Shown here: positions 1 through 6,164 of the stretch, one piece after another | Position numbering within the stretch: position 1 is the stretch's first letter | Layout: each line of letters begins with the position of its first letter | DNA from: an uncultured Pseudomonadota bacterium | Lineage (GTDB): Bacteria; Pseudomonadota; Gammaproteobacteria; Methylococcales; Methylomonadaceae | Length of the DNA stretch: 6,164 nucleotides | Assembly: GCA_903931355.1 (NCBI GenBank) | Contig: CAIZCB010000421.1 | Location: forward strand, 1-6,164 | Direction: 5' to 3' | The notes under the pieces: generated by a model | The model's input: only the letters and a program-made list of their open reading frames with translations | What the model was told of the DNA's origin: nothing | The model's database searches: none | Translations under genes and position numbers: made by a program

Positions 1-456
1 AAAAGGCCATAAAATATAAAACTGCTCCTCTACCGCAAGACTCCACAAGTGAAGCAATGGCTTTAGATCAGATGCGGTATCAAAATAACCACTTTGCTTC
101 CAAAGTACTATATTTGATACAAAACCAACACCGCCACTAATATGCTTAGCAAGTTGTTTATATTCATTCTCATACAGAACAAACCAACCAGTAATCAAGG
201 AACCAAACATAACAATCAGTAATGCCGGATAAATGCGATTAATTCGACGACTATAGAACTCAATTAAGCTAAACCGATTTTGATCAAAATTTGAAAATAA
301 AATCGAAGAAATCAAAAAACCAGAAATAACAAAAAAAATATCAACACCAATAAATCCACTAGGCATTTTATCTGGAAAAGCATGAAAACTAACTACTGAA
401 AAAACAGCAACAGCTCGAAGTCCATCGACATCAGCCCGGTATTTTGGATGTATCAT
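1..456 (-). CDS. Acyltransferase-3 family membrane protein (OafA/YrhL-like), N-terminal part, cut by window edge
   Basis: The first 152 residues are present; the rest lies beyond the left edge. Family members transfer acyl (often O-acetyl) groups to cell-surface glycans such as O-antigen or exopolysaccharide, from the inner membrane. Visible hallmarks are YRADVDGLRAVAV at residues 6-18, the conserved His25 in SFHAFP, GVDIFFVISGFLIS at 37-50, the basic FYSRRINRIYPAL at 67-79 and LLHLWSLAVEEQFYILWP at 134-151. Hydrophobic segments lie near 12-26, 34-52 and 76-95. Relatives of about 350 or 620-670 residues exist, the longer with a C-terminal SGNH domain; which kind this is cannot be seen. The ATG overlaps the stop of the upstream permease by one base (TAATG), and a purine-rich Shine-Dalgarno (463-474, ending AGAAGG, 6 nt spacer) precedes it. 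GC is about 34% by hand count, well below its neighbours, suggesting recent acquisition. The acceptor substrate is unknown; the family call is very secure. Confidence 0.93.
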   Translation of the reverse strand, partial: MIHPKYRADVDGLRAVAVFSVVSFHAFPDKMPSGFIGVDIFFVISGFLISSILFSNFDQNRFSLIEFYSRRINRIYPALLIVMFGSLITGWFVLYENEYKQLAKHISGGVGFVSNIVLWKQSGYFDTASDLKPLLHLWSLAVEEQFYILWPF

Positions 457-1787
457 TAAAAACCTTCTCTCCTCGGATCAAACGCATCCCTGACACTATC
501 AGCAAACAAATTAGCCGCTAACACCAAGCTAAACATAAACACAAACGCAGCCGCTAATGACCACCAGACCACCGGCTCTCTTGCCATTTCCAGCCGCGCA
601 CCATTAATCATATTGCCCCAGCTATGGGTAGTAGGATCAACGCCGATGTTGATATAAGACAACACTGCCTCAGCCAACACTAAAGAACTAAAATCTAACA
701 CCACTGAAATTAAAACAATGTGCATGACATTGGGCAGAATGTGGCGGTATAAAATCATTGCAGGCTTAACGCCTAAAGCTTGCGCGGCTTGCACATATTC
801 CATTTCCCGTAGCTTTAAGGTTTCGGCGCGGAGCATTCGGCATAAACCAGTCCAACTGGTGACGCCTAAAATCAGGCATAAAAACAGCAAGCGCATGTCG
901 GCACGGACTAATAAATTATTAAAATCTTCGGCATGGTTGGTCATGTAAACCTGCACCATTAAGATCGATGCGGCGATGAGTAGCACGCTGGGAATTGAAT
1001 TTAGCGTGGTGTAGATAAATTGAATTAGGTCGTCAATCCAGACTTTAAAAAATCCGGCCATGATGCCGAATACTATCGCTAACGGCAACATCACCAAGGT
1101 AGTTAAACAACCAATGACTAAGCCTGTGCGTATGCTTTTTAAGGCTTGATAAAACACGTCTTCACCGACTTTATCGGTGCCGAAAACATGGTAATCATTC
1201 GACAACAGCCACAAACTATAAGTCAGCGTAATTACTAGGCTTAATACCAACCAAACCGCTTTAGCGCTGGGTGGTTGCCATAACAAACGGCGATTGGCTT
1301 TAGTCAGCAGCCAGATTAACAAACCCAATACCAGCACCACTTTCACCACCCCCAAACTGGCTTTGGTGATCACGTCAGCCATCAAATCAGTATCTGGATT
1401 TTGTAAATCTGCGCCACCATGTTTTAGCCGTGGATAATCCCAGCGAGTCGAGCCGTCAGGTTGGGTAATGGTTTCTTTGCTGTATAAATAAGCGGCAAAT
1501 GGTTCAGAATAGGTTTTTTCACCATGTGAGCGCATGGCATCGCAAGCACGATCTAAAACGCTGATGGCTTCGTTGCCGTTGCTTTCGGTATTTTTAAAAT
1601 GGATGGAATCCAGTAAACCTATCAATCCAAAACACAGCAATAAAGTTAAGGTCGCCATCGCTACCGGACTGCTAAGCAACTTGGTCAAAGGCCGCCGCAT
1701 AGTTTGCTGACGGGATAAATACCAAACTAAGCCCAGCGAAGCCAGTACCAGCAAATAAATCAGCGCATCCGTCCATAACACTAACAT
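456..1787 (-). CDS. yejE: Peptide ABC transporter permease, YejE/DppC-like, with extended N-terminus
   Basis: Inner-membrane permease of an oligopeptide importer, 443 residues. The core BPD_transp_1 domain covers about residues 200-440: HVFGTDKVGEDVF (200-212) matches the family's HPLGTDxxGRD entry motif, the EAA coupling loop that docks on the ATPase is EYVQAAQALGVKPAMILYRH (330-349), and the end NLFADSVRDAFDPR (427-440) is the usual DppC-type tail. E. coli YejE and DppC are about 340 and 300 residues, so about 100 residues are extra. These form two N-terminal helices (about 7-25 and 43-60), a periplasmic stretch at about 61-140 rich in polar residues, and helices at about 146-161 and 177-195. 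The start overlaps the yejB-like stop (TGATG) with GAGG at 1796-1799 as Shine-Dalgarno, 8 nt spacer. It presumably pairs with the preceding permease to form the channel. The family is secure; the exact ligand and the yejE name rather than a generic dppC/oppC name are inferred from context. Confidence 0.9.
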   Translation of the reverse strand: MLVLWTDALIYLLVLASLGLVWYLSRQQTMRRPLTKLLSSPVAMATLTLLLCFGLIGLLDSIHFKNTESNGNEAISVLDRACDAMRSHGEKTYSEPFAAYLYSKETITQPDGSTRWDYPRLKHGGADLQNPDTDLMADVITKASLGVVKVVLVLGLLIWLLTKANRRLLWQPPSAKAVWLVLSLVITLTYSLWLLSNDYHVFGTDKVGEDVFYQALKSIRTGLVIGCLTTLVMLPLAIVFGIMAGFFKVWIDDLIQFIYTTLNSIPSVLLIAASILMVQVYMTNHAEDFNNLLVRADMRLLFLCLILGVTSWTGLCRMLRAETLKLREMEYVQAAQALGVKPAMILYRHILPNVMHIVLISVVLDFSSLVLAEAVLSYINIGVDPTTHSWGNMINGARLEMAREPVVWWSLAAAFVFMFSLVLAANLFADSVRDAFDPRREGF

Positions 1788-2764
1788 CAGCTTAACCTCA
1801 CGCGCGGATCGACTAAGGTGTAGGAAATATCGGTTAACAGCAAACCAGCGATGTATAAAACCGAGCCTAAAAACACCATAGAACGGACAATGGCAAAATC
1901 TTGGCGATTAATCGCATCGATGGTGTAACTACCTAAACCAGGGATGCTGAAAAACGATTCCATAATCAAACTACCCATGAACAGCAGCGGCAAAACTACC
2001 ACTACGCCGGTTAGAATCGGGATCATGGCGTTTTGCAAAACGTGTTTGAATAAAACTTGGGTTTCGCTAAGCCCTTTGGCACGAGCGGTGCGGACATAGT
2101 CTTTTTCGACTTCTTCTAAAAACAAACTCCGATACCAACGCACACCGGAACCAATCCCCGCCACCACGCTAATCATCACCGGCAACATCAAAAACTTGAT
2201 CGCCGACCAACCAGAGTCATAACCAGAAATCGGCACCCATTTCAGTAATTTACCAATCAAAAACTGGCCACCGATGATGTAAAACAAGGATGAAATCGAC
2301 ATCAGCATCACTAATAAGACGCTGCCGCCCAGCTCCAAATAGCTGTTGCGGAATAACACCATGAATAATGCCAAACTGATATTGACCAACAAACCGACGA
2401 TTAATGACGGTAAAGCCAAGGCCAAACTAGGCCACATCCGCTGTTGAATATCGGCACCGATATTTCGGCCACTGTCTGAAATACCGAAATCGAATAAAAA
2501 CAAATTAACCGATTTTTGATAAAAAATAGTGGTGGTGAGCTGTTTAGCACCTTGCTCATCACTATTGAATAACAACGGCAAATCGTAGCCGTGTTGATGC
2601 TTCCAGTTAGCAATCGCTTGTTCTGTGACCCGCTTTTGGCCTAACTGCATTCGCGCCATGTCATCAGGGCTGTTGACGACAAAAAACAACACGAAGGTCA
2701 GCACGTTAACCGCCATTAATAGCGGCAAGGCGTAAAGCAAACGGCGTATCAAATAGTTAATCAT
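1787..2764 (-). CDS. yejB: Peptide ABC transporter permease, YejB/DppB-like
   Basis: Inner-membrane permease, 325 residues, partner of the following YejE-like subunit. It starts with [16 protein letters not shown], the typical DppB/OppB/YejB opening with first helix at about 9-30. A periplasmic segment (31-110) includes FDFGISDSGRNIGADIQQR (91-109), which corresponds to the DFGxSxxxxxxV region of the family. Helices follow at about 112-136, 146-172, 190-205, 247-268 and 295-312. The EAA coupling loop is KDYVRTARAKGLSETQVLFK (221-240) followed by NAMIP. ESFFSIPGLG (269-278) and DISYTLVDPRVR (312-323) are conserved family motifs. E. coli YejB is 364 residues, so this one is slightly short but appears complete. 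Its ATG lies inside the end of the binding-protein gene (8-nt overlap) with AGGAGA at 2771-2776 as a good ribosome site, so translation is likely coupled. DppB cannot be excluded from the sequence alone. Confidence 0.91.
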   Translation of the reverse strand: MINYLIRRLLYALPLLMAVNVLTFVLFFVVNSPDDMARMQLGQKRVTEQAIANWKHQHGYDLPLLFNSDEQGAKQLTTTIFYQKSVNLFLFDFGISDSGRNIGADIQQRMWPSLALALPSLIVGLLVNISLALFMVLFRNSYLELGGSVLLVMLMSISSLFYIIGGQFLIGKLLKWVPISGYDSGWSAIKFLMLPVMISVVAGIGSGVRWYRSLFLEEVEKDYVRTARAKGLSETQVLFKHVLQNAMIPILTGVVVVLPLLFMGSLIMESFFSIPGLGSYTIDAINRQDFAIVRSMVFLGSVLYIAGLLLTDISYTLVDPRVRLS

Positions 2765-4928
2765 TTTGCGTCTCCTGTTGCCGACGGCGATAAGCTCGAA
2801 TCACCGGCCAGACTAAACCTGCCAACCCTAAGCTCATCAAAATCACCGGCCAAAATTGCGCCTGATTCCATTGTTGGCGTTTTTGCTCTCGATCTTGGCT
2901 ATCAATACGACTGTATTTCAGTCGATTAACGATCATTCGCGCCGGTTTCAAGTTGTGGTACCAGCTGTGAAACAAAGCAAAGTCTTTTGGGTAATAGCCA
3001 AATAACCACGGCGCATCTTGGCGAATGATGTTTTGCATTTGGTCGATAATTTTTTGCCGTTCAGCACCGTTAGGCATATTACGCATTTGTTCAAATAAGC
3101 GATCAAATTGCGGATTAGCGTAATTACCGGCGTTTTCGCCACCTTGTTTGACTTTGGAATTAGGGCCGTAGAGTAGAAAAAAGAAGTTTTCAGGATCGGG
3201 GTAATCGGCATTCCAGCCCCAGACAAATAACTGCGCCGCGCCGGTACGCATTTTTTCTTGGAAGCGGTTGTAGTCGGTACCGCGAATCACTAATTGAATC
3301 CCTAGCTTTTCAAACTGTTTGCGATACCAATTCATTAAGGCTCGGTCATCAGTGCCGACTGCGGTGGTGTCGAAATACAACAATAAAGCTTCGCCAGTTT
3401 TTGGGTCTATGCCGTTGCTGTAACCAGCTTCGGCTAATAATTGTTTGGCTTGTTCTATGGTTTTGCGTTGCGGCTGATCTTTTTGCCAATCGTAAACCAC
3501 GGGATTGATCCCCACTTGGCCTTCTTGATACCCAAAAATCCCCGGCGGCAATGCGCCTTGTGCGGCAACACCACGACCGTTGGCAAAAATGGCGATAAAT
3601 TCTTCGTAATCGACAGCGATAGAAATCGCTTGGCGTAGTTTTCGTGCCCGTTCCGAATCACCGCCAACCACGTTATCCAGCATATTAAAGCCTAGGTAAA
3701 ACAGCGAAGCTGATACCGAAGTTTGCAGCTGAATTTGTTTTTCCTGCATTAAGGGCGTTAGTTGCGGATCACCGCTACCGGAAAATTGCACGGCTTGGTC
3801 AAAACTATCGGAGGCAATCCCTGAAGCATCGTAATAACCTTGTAAAAACTTAGCCCAGTAAGGAATGGTTTCTTTTTCCAAGGTATAAACCACGCGCTCG
3901 ACCAAGGGCAAAGGCTTGCCGGCATCGGCTAACCAGCCATTTTCGCGATCACCGGCATCACCATCAGTCGGATAAAAATCAGCGTGGTAATTAGGATTTT
4001 TGGCTAACACCATGCGCCGATTTGGATTATTTTCTTCTAACCAATAAGGGCCAGTGCCAACGGGGAACCAATCCAAGCTGATGTTTTTGTTTTTCAGTTC
4101 GGTTTGAGCATAAAAGGCGTCGGCTTCCCAAGGCATAGGCGCAAAAAACGGCATTGCTAACCAGAATTGAAATTGCGGGTATTGGCCTTTGATGCGGATT
4201 TTATATTGATGGGCATTGATAGCTTCCACCCCGCGCATAGGTTGATTTTTTAATTCAGTAATCGGCAGTTTTGCGGAGCTTTGGGCAAATTCACTAAAAC
4301 CATCAATATAGCCCGCCATCAACTCGGCAATTGGCGATTGGATTTTTGGATAGGCTAGGCGTTTGATTTGGTAAACATAATCGTCAGCTGTTAACTCGCG
4401 GCTTTGTTGCTCGGCAAAATCCGACAGAGTATTAATCTCGGCCAATTGGGTTTGATTTAGTTGATGGTAAACAAACTGGCCTTGGGTATTTTGTGTAAAG
4501 GCTGGATGCGGTTGATAGCGAATGCCTGGTTTTATATCGATGACATATTCGCTGTAAGCAATCGCTGATTCGGGTGCCGTAGTCGGCAACAGCTGACCTT
4601 TTTGATCCAAGAATCGCACCACCGGCATGACATTAGCGGTTAATGGCTGTAATTGATAAGGTCGCTTTAGATAGTGATATTGCAAAGGCGGTTCGTAAAT
4701 CTGGCCGATAAAGCCATATTCATCACTACTGTATGCCACAGCAGGATCGAGGTGTTTAGGTCGCTCAGCAAATGATGAATACAATACCGACTTCTCGGCA
4801 TCCGCTTTGGGATACGGATTATTTAGTTGCGAAACATCACATCCAGTTTGCGAAAAGGCAAACAGGGCAATTGAGAATATTGAGATTTTATAGGCTGACA
4901 AAGTGCTGGACATCATTAGATGGGTCAT
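2757..4928 (-). CDS. yejA: Periplasmic peptide-binding protein (SBP family 5, YejA-like) with C-terminal membrane anchor
   Basis: Extracellular solute-binding protein that captures peptides for the YejB/YejE channel, 723 residues against about 600 for E. coli YejA. A basic N-terminus and hydrophobic run (15-25) end in SQTGC with Cys30, a lipobox-like site; Gln at -3 is atypical but Gly at -1 is normal, and Asp31 at +2 would retain a lipoprotein in the inner membrane. The SBP_bac_5 domain spans about 60-660: [15 protein letters not shown] (57-71), [15 protein letters not shown] (288-302) with LAKNPNY (308-314), [14 protein letters not shown] (428-441) and [15 protein letters not shown] (569-583). 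A C-terminal helix (692-710) is followed by RAYRRRQQ, a positive-inside flank, so the protein seems tethered at both ends. The start at 4928 gives the full signal peptide, but no strong Shine-Dalgarno is seen; Met5 and Met6 are alternatives. It is the first gene of the operon and is divergent from fabI. The ligand cannot be read from the sequence. Confidence 0.88.
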   Translation of the reverse strand: MTHLMMSSTLSAYKISIFSIALFAFSQTGCDVSQLNNPYPKADAEKSVLYSSFAERPKHLDPAVAYSSDEYGFIGQIYEPPLQYHYLKRPYQLQPLTANVMPVVRFLDQKGQLLPTTAPESAIAYSEYVIDIKPGIRYQPHPAFTQNTQGQFVYHQLNQTQLAEINTLSDFAEQQSRELTADDYVYQIKRLAYPKIQSPIAELMAGYIDGFSEFAQSSAKLPITELKNQPMRGVEAINAHQYKIRIKGQYPQFQFWLAMPFFAPMPWEADAFYAQTELKNKNISLDWFPVGTGPYWLEENNPNRRMVLAKNPNYHADFYPTDGDAGDRENGWLADAGKPLPLVERVVYTLEKETIPYWAKFLQGYYDASGIASDSFDQAVQFSGSGDPQLTPLMQEKQIQLQTSVSASLFYLGFNMLDNVVGGDSERARKLRQAISIAVDYEEFIAIFANGRGVAAQGALPPGIFGYQEGQVGINPVVYDWQKDQPQRKTIEQAKQLLAEAGYSNGIDPKTGEALLLYFDTTAVGTDDRALMNWYRKQFEKLGIQLVIRGTDYNRFQEKMRTGAAQLFVWGWNADYPDPENFFFLLYGPNSKVKQGGENAGNYANPQFDRLFEQMRNMPNGAERQKIIDQMQNIIRQDAPWLFGYYPKDFALFHSWYHNLKPARMIVNRLKYSRIDSQDREQKRQQWNQAQFWPVILMSLGLAGLVWPVIRAYRRRQQETQND

Positions 4929-4935
4929 AGATACT
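4907..4935 (+). promoter_or_regulatory. Possible sigma-70 promoter for fabI
   Basis: TGGACA at 4907-4912 matches the -35 consensus at 5 of 6 bases, and GATACT at 4930-4935 matches the -10 at 4 of 6, with a 17-bp spacer. Transcription would begin near 4942 and leave a leader of about 38 nt ahead of the fabI start. The -35 box lies inside the first codons of the divergent binding-protein gene and the -10 box just upstream of its start codon. It was found by eye only, and the -10 match is weak. Confidence 0.33.
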
Positions 4936-4964
4936 TGCCGCCATTCTACAACAAGCCATTTAAT

Positions 4965-4972
4965 AAAGAGGT
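4965..4972 (+). promoter_or_regulatory. Ribosome binding site deciding the fabI start
   Basis: AAAGAGGT lies 7-8 nt ahead of the ATG at 4980. The open frame extends upstream to another ATG at 4920, but those 20 extra residues do not resemble FabI and would precede the ribosome site. The shorter 260-residue product also matches the family length (E. coli 262). Confidence 0.8.
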
Positions 4973-4979
4973 AAATCTA

Positions 4980-5762
4980 ATGGGTTTTATGCAAGGTAAA
5001 CGCGTCCTGATTGTCGGCTTGGCAAGCAATCGCTCTATCGCTTGGGGTATTGCTCAAGCTATGCATCGTCAAGGCGCTGAATTGGCGTTCAGCTATCAAA
5101 ATGACAAATTGAAAAGCCGTGTGGAAGAAATGGCCGCTGAATGCGGTTCTAATATCACCATGGAACTGGATGTGGGTAATGATGCACACATCGATAACGT
5201 GTTTGTCGAATTGGCTAAACATTGGGATGGTTTGGATTGTATCGTTCATTCTGTTGCTTACGCACCGCGCGAAGCTTTAGACGGCGATTATGTTGAAGCC
5301 ACTACCCGCGAAAATTTCTCAATCGCTCACGATATTAGCTCTTACAGCTTTACCGCTTTGGCTAAAGCCGGTCGTAAGATGATGGCGGGACGTAATGGTT
5401 CTTTGTTGACTTTAAGCTATTTGGGCGCTGAACGCGCTATTCCAAATTACAACGTGATGGGCGTGGCTAAAGCCAGCTTGGAAGCCAATGTCCGTTACAT
5501 GGCTGTGGCATTAGGTGCAGAAGGTACTCGCGTCAATGCAGTTTCTGCTGGTCCAATCAGAACTCTGGCAGCATCGGGTATCAACAATTTCAAATCGATG
5601 CTGAGCAAAGCTGCTGATACTGCGCCATTAAAACGTAATGTAACGATTGAAGAAGTGGGTAATGTGGCGGCGTTTATGTGCTCTGACTTGGCTTCTGGTG
5701 TGACAGGCGAAATCACTTATGTTGATTGCGGTTACAACATTGCTGGTTTAGCAGCTAGCTAA
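4980..5762 (+). CDS. fabI: Enoyl-[acyl-carrier-protein] reductase [NADH] FabI
   Basis: Cytoplasmic enzyme of type II fatty-acid synthesis: reduces trans-2-enoyl-ACP to acyl-ACP with NAD(P)H in the last step of each elongation cycle. The product is 260 residues (E. coli 262). It is an atypical short-chain dehydrogenase: the nucleotide-binding loop is [13 protein letters not shown] (13-25), FSYQND (37-42) follows the second strand, and LDV at 63-65 contacts the adenine region. The catalytic set is Tyr147, Tyr157 and Lys164 in [20 protein letters not shown] (147-166), with the FabI Y-x9-Y rather than Y-x6-Y spacing to the second tyrosine; they equal E. coli Tyr146, Tyr156 and Lys163. [16 protein letters not shown] (186-201) is the substrate-loop region. 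Residue 93 is Ala where E. coli has Gly. The gene is divergent from the transporter operon with a 51-bp gap and ends at a terminator shared with the convergent ppiD tail. Identification is secure; cofactor preference (NADH is usual) is inferred. Confidence 0.97.
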   Translation: MGFMQGKRVLIVGLASNRSIAWGIAQAMHRQGAELAFSYQNDKLKSRVEEMAAECGSNITMELDVGNDAHIDNVFVELAKHWDGLDCIVHSVAYAPREALDGDYVEATTRENFSIAHDISSYSFTALAKAGRKMMAGRNGSLLTLSYLGAERAIPNYNVMGVAKASLEANVRYMAVALGAEGTRVNAVSAGPIRTLAASGINNFKSMLSKAADTAPLKRNVTIEEVGNVAAFMCSDLASGVTGEITYVDCGYNIAGLAAS

Positions 5763-5779
5763 GCATTTCAAGCAAACAT

Positions 5780-5807
5780 AAAAAAGGGAGCCTAGGCTCC
5801 CTTTTTT
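5780..5807. terminator. Perfect 28-bp palindrome, bidirectional rho-independent terminator
   Basis: Six A, GGGAGC, the four-base centre CTAG, GCTCCC and six T form a perfect inverted repeat centred between 5793 and 5794. Read on plus it begins 17 nt after the fabI stop and ends in a T run; read on minus it also ends in T's, 16 nt beyond the ppiD-type stop. It therefore can end transcription from both convergent genes. Confidence 0.93.
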
Positions 5808-5823
5808 GTAGCGCTATTTTGGT

Positions 5824-6054
5824 TTATTGCTGTTTTTCTTCGCGAATTGCAATATCGGTTTTAGCTTGTAGGGCATTTAACACCGCTTCAAACTGTGCTT
5901 TACCAAATGCAGTTGCCATGTTTTTCTCAATCACTGGCAATTTCGCTTTGTCTGCTTCGCTTACGCTGCCTTCGGTGACTTTAACGATGTTAGCAACAAT
6001 TTTGCCACCAGCGACATCATCAATCACTACCACACTAGCTTTGCCCGCCTTCTC
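5824..6054 (-). pseudogene. ppiD: C-terminal remnant of PpiD-type peptidyl-prolyl isomerase (SurA_N_3/parvulin family)
   Basis: About 76 codons of the 3' end remain, running from EKAGKASVVV to the terminal AIREEKQQ and TAA. PpiD is an inner-membrane-anchored periplasmic chaperone, about 620-640 residues, with an N-terminal helix and a central parvulin domain; none of those parts is here. The pattern of a Val-rich strand (KIVANIVKV) followed by a long helix ending FEAVLNALQAKTDIAI resembles the end of E. coli PpiD (about FEALMSNLRKEAKIKI), as does position convergent to fabI. Going upstream the frame meets TAG at 6055-6057, where composition also changes, so the gene is broken there by a rearrangement or an assembly junction. 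A GTG at 6031-6033 could serve as a start codon on paper but gives only a 69-residue fragment with no visible ribosome site. The family call rests on a short tail. Confidence 0.65.
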
Positions 6055-6163
6055 CTATAGTCTGTCTGTAAACATCTATAGTCTTTGAATAGATATATTT
6101 GAAGCCGAAAGAAAGTTTCTCGCTATGTTTATAATCCAACTCCAAGCCAATATGATTGATATT
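6035..6163 (-). CDS. Fragment with outer-membrane beta-barrel character, cut by window edge
   Basis: This minus frame is open from the right edge to a TAG at 6035-6037, giving 42 residues. Residues 5-13 (IGLELDYKH) and 17-27 (LSFGFKYIYSK) alternate hydrophobic and polar side chains with aromatic residues at strand ends, separated by a short SEK turn, as in transmembrane hairpins of outer-membrane beta-barrels. The style recalls MtrB/PioB-like or similar porins, but the piece is too short to name. Only the part upstream of about 6055 is probably native; the last five or so codons read into the ppiD remnant out of its frame. GC from 6055 to 6164 is about 31% by hand count. Chance open frame is possible, so confidence is low. 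Confidence 0.35.
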   Translation of the reverse strand, partial: NINHIGLELDYKHSEKLSFGFKYIYSKTIDVYRQTIGEGGQS

Positions 6164-6164
6164 A

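Noticed and set aside
3441..3667. Short frames on both strands within the binding-protein gene.
   Set aside because: They lie inside a well-supported SBP family-5 coding sequence, lack ribosome sites and resemble no family.
4920..4979. Upstream extension of the fabI frame from the ATG at 4920, giving 20 extra residues.
   Set aside because: The extra residues do not match FabI, and a good ribosome site lies directly ahead of the ATG at 4980.
5256..5258. FabI residue 93 is Ala where E. coli has Gly, a site of triclosan or diazaborine resistance mutations.
   Set aside because: Alanine at this place is common in FabI of other bacteria that are sensitive to these inhibitors, so it gives no evidence of resistance.
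6031..6033. GTG as a genuine start of a free-standing 69-residue protein.
   Set aside because: PpiD-like residues continue upstream of it to 6054, and no ribosome site is visible; it is better read as a broken gene tail.
5819..6088. Plus-strand open frame over the ppiD remnant (89 codons).
   Set aside because: It is antisense to the conserved PpiD-type tail, starts inside the terminator flank without a ribosome site, and has a low-complexity Ser/Thr/Leu/Ala composition typical of a shadow frame.

Overview
This 6.2 kb window looks like a gammaproteobacterial chromosome of moderate GC (hand-sampled lines are mostly in the mid-40s percent). A FabI-type enoyl-ACP reductase stands tail-to-tail with the end of a PpiD-type periplasmic folding factor. 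Back-to-back with fabI is an operon for a YejAB(E)-type peptide ABC transporter. The signal peptides, periplasmic chaperone and peptide importer point to a Gram-negative cell. A methanotroph-like lineage (Methylococcales) would fit the gene neighbourhood, but that is a guess.

Layout: 1-456 (minus) is the N-terminal part of an integral-membrane acyltransferase-3 (OafA-like) protein that runs off the left edge. Positions 456-1787, 1787-2764 and 2757-4928 (all minus) form a tight, overlapping operon read in the order substrate-binding protein, permease YejB-like, permease YejE-like, then the acyltransferase. All three junctions overlap (8 nt, 1 nt, 1 nt), so translation is probably coupled. After a 51-bp divergent gap, fabI (4980-5762, plus) follows. 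A perfect 28-bp palindrome (5780-5807) serves as a two-way terminator between fabI and the convergent 3' end of a ppiD-like gene (5824-6054, minus). That reading frame stops abruptly at a TAG at 6055-6057. The last ~110 bp are AT-rich (about 31% GC) and in another minus frame encode a peptide with outer-membrane beta-barrel character, so there is a breakpoint near 6050-6057.

How the genes work together: the binding protein captures peptides in the periplasm and hands them to the YejB/YejE pore. No ATPase gene is present, because the place where yejF would be expected is taken by the AT-rich (34% GC) acyltransferase gene. The binding protein is unusual: it has a lipobox-like cysteine followed by Asp (an inner-membrane retention signal) and also a C-terminal membrane helix, so it appears fixed to the inner membrane at both ends. 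The YejE-like permease carries an extra N-terminal membrane/periplasmic module. fabI is a housekeeping fatty-acid synthesis gene and not obviously related to the transporter.

I did not find CRISPR arrays, tRNA or rRNA genes, or a recognisable complete mobile element. The points most worth attention are the doubly anchored binding protein, the permease extension, the acyltransferase grafted on the operon in place of the ATPase, and the ppiD breakpoint.
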